The position numbers and the translations under genes are program-made. Under the pieces are notes generated by a model, which saw only the letters and a list, made by a program, of their open reading frames with translations, ran no database searches and had not been told where the DNA came from. Shown here in pieces: positions 1-4,929 of a stretch of 10,824 nucleotides of DNA. This stretch comes from Actinomycetota bacterium (GTDB taxonomy: Bacteria; Actinomycetota; Geothermincolia; Fen-727; Anoxymicrobiaceae). Positions within the stretch are counted from its first letter, which is position 1. Every line of letters begins with the position of its first letter. The stretch spans positions 1-10,824 of the forward strand of contig JAENXM010000044.1 in NCBI GenBank assembly GCA_016649525.1, in the 5' to 3' direction.

Positions 1-482
1 AGGAGGTCGGGTCGGACGCGGCCCGCTACTTCTTTCTCCAGCGCTCCAGCGACTCCCCGCTGGACTTCGACATCGAGCTCGCGAAACGGGAATCCCCGGA
101 GAACCCTGTGTTCTACGTCCAGTACGCGCACGCACGCATCTGCAGCATATTGAAGTACGCGGCAGATGCGGGAGCGGGGAAGGAGCCGCCGCCCGCCGAG
201 GACCTCGAGCTTCTCGACAGCGAGGCCGAGATGGACCTCCTGCGTAAGCTCGGCGAGCTGGAGGAGGTCGTGGTGTTCTGCGCCGAGAAGAGGGCGCCCC
301 ACCGCCTGACCGGTTACGCCGAGGACCTGGCGTCCCTTTTCCATGTCTTCTACCGCGATTGCCGCGTTGTGAGCGACGATGAGCGCCTGAGCCGGGCGCG
401 CCTTTTCCTGGTGCGAGGCGTCAGGCAGGTTCTCGAGGTAGTGCTCGGTCTTCTCGGCGTTGCCGCGCCCGAGGAGATGTGA
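1..482 (+). CDS. argS: Arginyl-tRNA synthetase, C-terminal part (partial, 5' end outside window)
   Basis: This is the C-terminal end of the class I synthetase that charges tRNA-Arg in the cytoplasm. The reading frame is open from base 3 and stops at TGA 480-482, giving about 159 residues. The segment YFFLQRSSDSPLDFDIELAK followed by ENPVFYVQYAHARI is the characteristic junction between the ArgRS catalytic core and its helical DALR anticodon-binding domain. The protein ends in LLGVAAPEEM, close to the usual ArgRS terminus (LLGV.APErM), so the 3' end is intact. The GTG at 108 is an internal valine codon and not a start. The HIGH and KMSKS motifs would lie upstream, outside the window. The nfo start follows 10 nt after the stop, so the two genes are probably co-transcribed. 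The family call is secure. Catalytic integrity cannot be judged from this fragment. Confidence 0.93.
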   Translation, partial: EVGSDAARYFFLQRSSDSPLDFDIELAKRESPENPVFYVQYAHARICSILKYAADAGAGKEPPPAEDLELLDSEAEMDLLRKLGELEEVVVFCAEKRAPHRLTGYAEDLASLFHVFYRDCRVVSDDERLSRARLFLVRGVRQVLEVVLGLLGVAAPEEM

Positions 483-492
483 AGGCCCGGGC

Positions 493-1341
493 ATGGGCGG
501 CTTGCGCTTCGGTTATCACGTGAAGGTCAAGGAAAGGCCTGTCTCCGCGGTCGAAAACGGTGTAGCCGCAGGGTGCGAAGCTATCCAGATGTTCCCCGGT
601 AACCCCAAACACTGGGGGACGCCGCAGGTCACCGACGAGGATGCAGATGAGTTCCTGGCCGCGAAGGATGATGCCGGCATAGACCCGGTAATCCTACATT
701 CCATATACCTGGTCAACATGGCCGCTCCGTCCGACCCGATATTCAATCGCTCGGTAGCCTCGCTCGCGAGTACGCTGGGGAAGGCGGATAGGCTCGGCGC
801 CTTCGCCGTCGTCACTCACTTAGGAAACCACAGAGGCGAAGGGGACGAGTTCGGCGTGAACAGGATCGCCCGGGCGGTGACCTCGACGCTGGAGAGCGCG
901 CCCGGCGAGGCCATGCTTCTCCTCGAGACGACCGCCGGTGCGGGCACCTCGGTAGGCCACAGTTTCGAGCAGTTCGGGGCGGTCTTCGAGATAGCGGGCG
1001 CGCCCGACAGGCTCGGGTTCTGTCTCGATACCTGCCACGTTTTCGCCGCCGGGTACGACATCTCCATCCCCGCGGGATTCGATGCGGCGCTCGAGGAGCT
1101 CGACCGGTTCATCGGCCTCGAGCGTTTGATGCTGGTTCACATGAACGATTCAAAGGGTGAGTGCGGCTCGCACCTCGACCGTCACGAACACATCGGCAGG
1201 GGAAAGATAGGGCTCGGGGCTTTCCGCTACATGGTGAACCATCCTTCCCTGGAGGAGCTCGCCGCCATCATCGAACTGCCGCACGAGGGTCCTGACTCGC
1301 CAGATGACATAGGCCTGCTGCGCTCGCTCGTGGAAGACTGA
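493..1341 (+). CDS. nfo: Endonuclease IV (AP endonuclease family 2)
   Basis: Endonuclease IV cleaves DNA 5' to abasic sites during base-excision repair, using a trinuclear zinc centre in a TIM barrel. From ATG 493 the protein has 282 residues (E. coli Nfo has 285). Every zinc ligand falls at the same number as in E. coli: H69, H109, E145, D179, H182, H216, D229, H231 and E261. Visible family motifs are LDTCHVFAAGYD (178-189), LVHMNDSKGECGSHLDR (214-230) and HIGRG (233-237). The frame extends to a TTG at 460 inside argS, but the residue numbering and the purine-rich GAAGG (482-486, 6 nt ahead) favour ATG 493. The last ligand sits in IIELPHEG, where many homologues read ILETP. The gene lies 10 nt after argS. 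No terminator is apparent after it. Function is assigned with high confidence. Confidence 0.95.
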   Translation: MGGLRFGYHVKVKERPVSAVENGVAAGCEAIQMFPGNPKHWGTPQVTDEDADEFLAAKDDAGIDPVILHSIYLVNMAAPSDPIFNRSVASLASTLGKADRLGAFAVVTHLGNHRGEGDEFGVNRIARAVTSTLESAPGEAMLLLETTAGAGTSVGHSFEQFGAVFEIAGAPDRLGFCLDTCHVFAAGYDISIPAGFDAALEELDRFIGLERLMLVHMNDSKGECGSHLDRHEHIGRGKIGLGAFRYMVNHPSLEELAAIIELPHEGPDSPDDIGLLRSLVED

Positions 1342-1359
1342 AAACGATTCTTCTGCCGA

Positions 1360-1390
1360 TAGACAGCACCGAACGCGGTTATAATATATC
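1360..1390 (+). promoter_or_regulatory. Putative promoter of lysA (TATAAT box)
   Basis: In the 109-bp gap between nfo and lysA an AT-rich stretch carries a perfect -10 hexamer TATAAT at 1380-1385. The best -35-like hexamer is TAGACA at 1360-1365, only 14 nt upstream, which is shorter than the usual 16-18. A second possible -10, TATATC at 1385-1390, would give a 19-nt spacer. Either would start transcription some 45-60 nt before lysA. No lysine-riboswitch-sized leader or clear hairpin is present. This is inference from consensus similarity only. Confidence 0.4.
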
Positions 1391-1450
1391 TGGAGCTTAT
1401 GGTCGAATAATTCTTTTGAGGGTTCTTGAACGAGGCCCCAAGGGGGAAAG

Positions 1451-2707
1451 TTGAACGATTTCGTCTACAGGGACGGGGTGCTTTTCTGCGAGGAACTTCG
1501 CGTGCAGGATATCGCCGAAAAGGTCGGCACTCCTTTTTACCTGTACAGCAGGAACACGCTGGTGCGACATTTCCAGGTTGTGGACCAGGCGTTCAGCGAA
1601 ACGCCTCACATCGTCTGCTTTTCGGTGAAGGCGAACAGCAACGTCGCTATATTGCGCCTGCTCGCGAACGAGGGCGCCGGCGCGGATGTCGTATCGGCGG
1701 GCGAGCTTTTCAGGGCGCTCAAGGCCGGCATCGACCCGAAGAAGATCGTGTTCGCCGGTCTCGGCAAGACCGCGGGGGAGATCGAGTACGCCCTCCGTCA
1801 GGGGATACTCATGTTCAACGTCGAGTCGAGCCAGGAGCTAATGCTCATAAACCACGTCGCGCAGAACCTGGACACGCAGGCGCCGATAGCGCTGCGGGTC
1901 AACCCGGACGTGGACCCGAAGACGCACCCGTACATCGCCACCGGCCTGAAGCAGAGCAAGTTCGGGCTTCCGATGAAGGAGGCGATGGCCGAGTACGAGG
2001 TCGCCCAGAAACTGCCGGGCCTCAACCCGGTCGGCGTGCACCAGCACATCGGGTCGCAGATACTAGAGTCAGGGCCGTTCGAGGATAGCGTTCAGAAAAT
2101 ATCCAACCTCGCCAAGAGCCTGAAGCTACTCGGGATGGACATAAGGTACATAAACATCGGCGGCGGGTTCGGCATCCAGTACACGGACGAGAAAGCGCCG
2201 GCCCCGGACCACTACGCTTTGGCGCTCGCGCCCCTGCTCGCGGATTCCGACTGCACCATTGTCATGGAAGTCGGTCGTATGATATCGGGCAACGCCGGCA
2301 TCCTCGTGACGAAGGTCCTTTACAACAAGCAGGGTGAGGAGAAGAGATTCGTCGTGGTGGACGCGGCGATGAATGACCTCATACGCCCCAGCCTGTACAA
2401 GGCGGTGCACCAGATTTCTCCCGTTGTCCGGGAGGATGGCGCCGGGGAGGTAAAGGTGGACGTTGTCGGCCCGGTCTGCGAGTCGGCGGACTTCCTCGCC
2501 CAGGATTACGGCATGCCCGAGGTAAAGCCGGGGGACCTGCTCGCGGTTTTCACCGCGGGCGCCTACGGCTTCTCGATGTCCTCGAACTACAACTCACGCC
2601 CGCGCGTTCCGGAGATCCTCGTCTCGGGGCGCAAAGCGTACGTCATCCGCTACCGCGAGACGCTGGAGGACCTCGTCCGGGGAGAGGCGATCCCGCAGGA
2701 CCTGTGA
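1451..2707 (+). CDS. lysA: Diaminopimelate decarboxylase
   Basis: LysA is a PLP-dependent fold-III decarboxylase that converts meso-diaminopimelate to L-lysine, the last step of lysine synthesis. The protein has 418 residues, normal for the family. The PLP lysine is K60 in FSVKANSN. The phosphate-binding loop GGGFG is at 237-241, and HQHIGSQ at 197-203 is the conserved His segment. The catalytic cysteine of the partner-subunit motif CESAD is C343, and AYGFSMSSNYNSRPR (371-385) is the usual C-terminal signature. The start is TTG 1451, preceded by AGGGGG (1441-1446). An in-frame TGA at 1427-1429 leaves little room upstream, and the resulting N-terminus aligns well. The usual EPGR motif reads EVGR (273-276). 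A -10 box lies upstream, and the DUF362 gene follows after 31 nt. An ornithine or other basic amino-acid decarboxylase is less likely given the CESAD motif and length. Confidence 0.94.
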   Translation: MNDFVYRDGVLFCEELRVQDIAEKVGTPFYLYSRNTLVRHFQVVDQAFSETPHIVCFSVKANSNVAILRLLANEGAGADVVSAGELFRALKAGIDPKKIVFAGLGKTAGEIEYALRQGILMFNVESSQELMLINHVAQNLDTQAPIALRVNPDVDPKTHPYIATGLKQSKFGLPMKEAMAEYEVAQKLPGLNPVGVHQHIGSQILESGPFEDSVQKISNLAKSLKLLGMDIRYINIGGGFGIQYTDEKAPAPDHYALALAPLLADSDCTIVMEVGRMISGNAGILVTKVLYNKQGEEKRFVVVDAAMNDLIRPSLYKAVHQISPVVREDGAGEVKVDVVGPVCESADFLAQDYGMPEVKPGDLLAVFTAGAYGFSMSSNYNSRPRVPEILVSGRKAYVIRYRETLEDLVRGEAIPQDL

Positions 2708-2738
2708 CGAACCTCCTGCCCGACGAAGGGAGCCAGAA

Positions 2739-4043
2739 GTGCCTGAGAAAAAAGCGGTAGTCTCCATCGTGGACATCAAGAGGGACCTTCCCGGCGCGGT
2801 GGCCCACGTGATGGACAGGCACGGGGTCGCCGACTCCATAAGACAGAAGCCCGACGAGGTCTACGTGAAAGTAAACGCGATCGATTTTAAGCCTTATGTC
2901 TATACGAGTGTAGAGGTGACCGGTGAGGTCATAGACTACTGCAAGCGGGCCGGGGCCAGACGCGTTTTCCTGATGGAGAACGCGACACAGGGCAACTTCA
3001 CCCGGCTTGTCTTCCACGTCGCCGGCTACGACCGCATGGCGGCGGAGCGCGGTGCCGAGATGATTTTCCTCGACGAGGGGCGTCAGGTCCCGGTGATGCT
3101 CCCGCACATGGGTTACGAGGTGGATGTCTCGGAACATGTGAGGCACATCATCGACGAGAGGGACCACGTTGTTTACATAAATGTGCCGCGCCTTAAAACG
3201 CACTCGATGACCGTGCTGACCGCCGGCATCAAGAACCAGTACGGGCTCGTCAAGCACAAAGACCGCGCCCGCGACCATAACTATCGTCTGCACGAGAAGC
3301 TCGCCGACATCTACAGCGTTATCAAGCCCGATGTGACGCTGGTGGACGGCACAGTGGCGACCGTCTACGGGCACTATCCCCCGGTGGCCCTGCACAAGGA
3401 GTCGCTCGTGCCCTTCAATATCCTGGTGGGCGGCACGGACACGCTGGCCGTGGACACGGTCTGCGCCCGCATATTCGGTTACAGCGTGGACGAGGTCGGG
3501 CACCTGAGAGAGGCGCGACGCATGGGCCTCGGATGCGCCGACATAGACGAGATCGAGGTCGTGGGCGAGCCGCTCGACCGCTTCAAGAGGAAGTACCCGT
3601 ATCAGCTCTATGACGCCTTTCCCCACGACGTCAAGATAATCAGAGGGAAGGACAGGAACTGCCTCGAGGGCTGCGACGCGAACACGCTGGCGCTCCTGCA
3701 GGTGCTCTACCTCGACTTCGGCGGTAAGGGAGGGTTCACCATCGTAATGGGCAAGGGTCTTGACCCGGCCGAGATAGACGCGGTCGAGGGACGTGTCTTT
3801 ATGGCGGGGCCGTGCGCCTACGACGAGGTCGGCGCCCGGCTAATAACGAGGCTCGGCAAGAAGAACGTCCTGTTCACGCGCGAGTGCAACGACCTGGCCG
3901 GGACCACCGGCAGCCTCAACAAGCTGATGAAGGTGAACGCCATCAAGATGGTGCCCATAAGCCCTCTCAAGTCGGTATCGCTACTCCTCAAGGCCAGGAT
4001 GAACCGCACCACCGCGCGGATCCCGCCGCTGGTCCAGTTCTGA
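2739..4043 (+). CDS. DUF362 family protein with cysteine-containing C-terminal region
   Basis: This 434-residue protein belongs to the DUF362 family (COG2006), whose biochemical role is not established and which often occurs in anaerobes, commonly fused to iron-sulfur domains. Hallmarks are NVPRLKTHSMTVLTAGIKNQ (148-167), the VDGTVATVYGHYP stretch (202-214) and GGTDTLAVDTVCARIFGYS (231-249). A ferredoxin CxxCxxCxxxC domain is absent. Instead the region after about 300 has C308 and C312 (NCLEGC), C359 (AGPCAYDEVG) and C383 (TRECNDLAG), plus a Gly-rich MGKG loop (337-340). Four separated cysteines could ligate a cluster, but that is inference. No signal peptide or membrane segment is seen, so it is probably cytoplasmic. 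The start is GTG 2739 with AGGGAG at 2727-2732. It lies 31 nt after lysA and 10 nt before nth, consistent with an operon. No specific substrate can be named. Confidence 0.85.
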   Translation: MPEKKAVVSIVDIKRDLPGAVAHVMDRHGVADSIRQKPDEVYVKVNAIDFKPYVYTSVEVTGEVIDYCKRAGARRVFLMENATQGNFTRLVFHVAGYDRMAAERGAEMIFLDEGRQVPVMLPHMGYEVDVSEHVRHIIDERDHVVYINVPRLKTHSMTVLTAGIKNQYGLVKHKDRARDHNYRLHEKLADIYSVIKPDVTLVDGTVATVYGHYPPVALHKESLVPFNILVGGTDTLAVDTVCARIFGYSVDEVGHLREARRMGLGCADIDEIEVVGEPLDRFKRKYPYQLYDAFPHDVKIIRGKDRNCLEGCDANTLALLQVLYLDFGGKGGFTIVMGKGLDPAEIDAVEGRVFMAGPCAYDEVGARLITRLGKKNVLFTRECNDLAGTTGSLNKLMKVNAIKMVPISPLKSVSLLLKARMNRTTARIPPLVQF

Positions 4044-4053
4044 ACCCCGGGCG

Positions 4054-4725
4054 GTGCGCGTGGACAGAAGCGAGAAGGCTATGGAGGTCGACAGGCGGCT
4101 CGACGAGGCTTTCGGCAGCAGGCTGCCGCGGGAGCGGCGGGAGCTGACCGATGAGCTCATCCATGCCGTGCTGTCGCAGAACACGTCCAGGAAGAACTAC
4201 AACCTCGCTTACCGGCGCCTCATGGAGCGCTTTCCCGGCATAGAGGAGATAGCGAAGGCGCCCCTCAGCGAGATAGAGGAGGCCATCAGGCCCGGCGGGC
4301 TCTCGCGGCAGAAGTCGAAGACGATAAAGGAGATCCTGCTCGCGCTCAAAGAGGAACGCGGCGATTACTCGCTCGATTTCCTTCGAGAGTCGAGCGTTAC
4401 TGAGGCGAGGCGGTTTCTCACCGCGCTTCCCGGGGTAGGGCCGAAGACGGCCTCGATTGTGCTCATGTTCGGGATCGGCAGGCAGGTGCTTCCCGTGGAC
4501 ACGCACGTGCTCCGGACCGCGAAGAGGATCGGCCTCATCGACCGGAAGACGACCGCCGAGCAGGCGGAGGCCGAGCTGGAGGACCTTGTCCCTCCGGCGA
4601 AGAGGCCGCGGATGCACCTCAACATGGTTCACCTCGGGCGCGAGGTCTGCAGCGCCCGCAACCCGCGGCACGAGATCTGCCCGGTCAACATGCTCTGCGA
4701 CTACATATTTAGACCGGGCTCTTAG
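4054..4725 (+). CDS. nth: Endonuclease III-type DNA glycosylase/AP lyase with a C-H-C-C cluster motif
   Basis: This HhH-GPD enzyme would excise oxidised pyrimidines and nick abasic DNA in base-excision repair. Counting from GTG 4054 (223 residues), VLSQNTSRKNYN (39-50) is the N-terminal substrate-side motif, of the SQNTS type and not E. coli's SAQATD. LPGVGPKTA (125-133) is the helix-hairpin-helix with catalytic K131. PVDTHVLR (147-154) carries the catalytic D149. The C-terminal cluster loop has the exact endonuclease III spacing X6-X2-X5, but the ligands are C199, H206, C209 and C215. The codon CAC at 4669-4671 gives His where Cys is expected. The start is uncertain: GTG 4054, GTG 4060 or ATG 4081 are all in frame and none has a strong Shine-Dalgarno. 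The last residues (FRPGS) and the stop are encoded inside a repeated terminator hairpin. A related glycosylase with altered specificity is possible. Confidence 0.88.
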   Translation: MRVDRSEKAMEVDRRLDEAFGSRLPRERRELTDELIHAVLSQNTSRKNYNLAYRRLMERFPGIEEIAKAPLSEIEEAIRPGGLSRQKSKTIKEILLALKEERGDYSLDFLRESSVTEARRFLTALPGVGPKTASIVLMFGIGRQVLPVDTHVLRTAKRIGLIDRKTTAEQAEAELEDLVPPAKRPRMHLNMVHLGREVCSARNPRHEICPVNMLCDYIFRPGS

Positions 4726-4731
4726 CCCGGT
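4713..4731 (+). terminator. Hairpin at the 3' end of nth (copy 1, no U-tract)
   Basis: A perfect 8-bp GC-rich stem, ACCGGGCT (4713-4720) with AGCCCGGT (4724-4731), encloses a 3-nt loop (ctt). It is followed by TTAACC and not by a T-run, so it is probably a weak terminator or an mRNA 3'-end stabiliser. It overlaps the last four codons and the stop of nth. Confidence 0.55.
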
Positions 4732-4757
4732 TAACCTATCCCGGCCTACAACTTTAG

Positions 4758-4780
4758 ACCGGGCTCTTAGCCCGGTTTTT
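4758..4780 (+). terminator. Rho-independent terminator after nth (copy 2)
   Basis: The same 8-bp stem and 3-nt loop recur (4758-4765 with 4769-4776). Here the stem is followed at once by T4776-T4780, a run of five T, the classical intrinsic-terminator form. It would end the lysA-DUF362-nth transcript and insulate the HD-GYP gene downstream. Confidence 0.82.
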
Positions 4781-4784
4781 CCAC

Positions 4785-4803
4785 CCCGGCCTTAGAGGCC
4801 GGG
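4785..4803 (+). terminator. Third hairpin in the nth/HD-GYP gap
   Basis: CCCGGCCT (4785-4792) pairs perfectly with AGGCCGGG (4796-4803) around a 3-nt loop (tag). The following CTTAATTGTTG is AT-rich but has no real T-run. Another AGGCCGGG at 4815-4822 and another CCCGGCCT at 4740-4747 could form alternative pairs, so several mutually exclusive stems are possible. It may act as a backup terminator. Its role is inferred. Confidence 0.5.
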
Positions 4804-4848
4804 CTTAATTGTTGAGGCCGGGCTTAATCGTGCTTATTAATTCACGTT

Positions 4849-4863
4849 TCAAGACCTGACCCC
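4849..4863 (+). repeat. Possible REP/RAYT-type repeat fragment
   Basis: The 15-mer TCAAGACCTGACCCC resembles, from memory, a sequence found many times in diverse bacterial genomes near REP-associated tyrosine transposases (reverse complement GGGGTCAGGTCTTGA). Only one copy occurs in the window and no transposase is present. It lies just upstream of the putative HD-GYP gene promoter. The assignment rests on recall and cannot be verified here. Confidence 0.3.
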
Positions 4864-4871
4864 ATCTCAAG

Positions 4872-4880
4872 TGGTAGAAT
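4872..4880 (+). promoter_or_regulatory. Putative extended -10 promoter of the HD-GYP gene
   Basis: TGGTAGAAT at 4872-4880 matches an extended -10 element (TGn followed by TAGAAT, one mismatch to TATAAT). No good -35 lies at 16-18 nt, which extended -10 promoters can tolerate. Transcription would begin near 4887, giving a leader of about 43 nt before ATG 4930, and the site lies downstream of the terminators. Inferred from consensus only. Confidence 0.45.
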
Positions 4881-4929
4881 TACACAAGGACGGTGTTCCT
4901 TCCGTGGCACCGCGCTTGGAGTAGAGCCG

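Larger units (their letters stand above)
4708..4797 (+). repeat. Imperfect 45-bp tandem repeat carrying hairpins, two units
   Basis: Two units, 4708-4752 and 4753-4797, each begin with the same 25 bases, identical at 4708-4732 and 4753-4777. The core of each is ACCGGGCT-ctt-AGCCCGGT. The remaining 20 bases differ except for a shared CCCGGCCT (4740-4747 and 4785-4792) and a few single positions. The first unit overlaps the end of nth, whose TAG stop (4723-4725) sits in the hairpin. A related 15-base sequence, GAGGCCGGGCTTAAT, follows as a direct repeat at 4795-4809 and 4814-4828. Seen directly in the sequence; origin by local duplication is inferred. Confidence 0.9.

Noticed and set aside
108..482. 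Stand-alone 124-residue gene starting at GTG 108
   Set aside because: The same frame is open upstream to the window edge with conserved ArgRS sequence, so it is the end of argS.
1342..1450. Lysine riboswitch upstream of lysA
   Set aside because: The gap is only 109 bp, too short for an L-box plus promoter, and no matching helices were seen.
1426..2088. Plus-strand 220-codon frame overlapping lysA
   Set aside because: The translation is an Arg/Gly/Pro-rich frame shadow of lysA, which has clear catalytic motifs.
2643..3626. Long minus-strand open frame (327 codons)
   Set aside because: It is antisense to the DUF362 gene, its translation is rich in His/Val/Arg as expected from complementary GC-rich codons, and it shows no recognisable motif.
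4457..4795. Plus-strand frame ending in a duplicated peptide LDRALSPV
   Set aside because: It is an alternative frame of nth running into the DNA repeat; the repeated peptide only reflects the duplicated terminator sequence.
4708..4797. Short CRISPR-like array (25-base repeat with a 20-base spacer)
   Set aside because: There are only two copies. The repeat is a perfect terminator hairpin, the second copy has a T-tract, the first overlaps the nth stop, and no cas gene is nearby.
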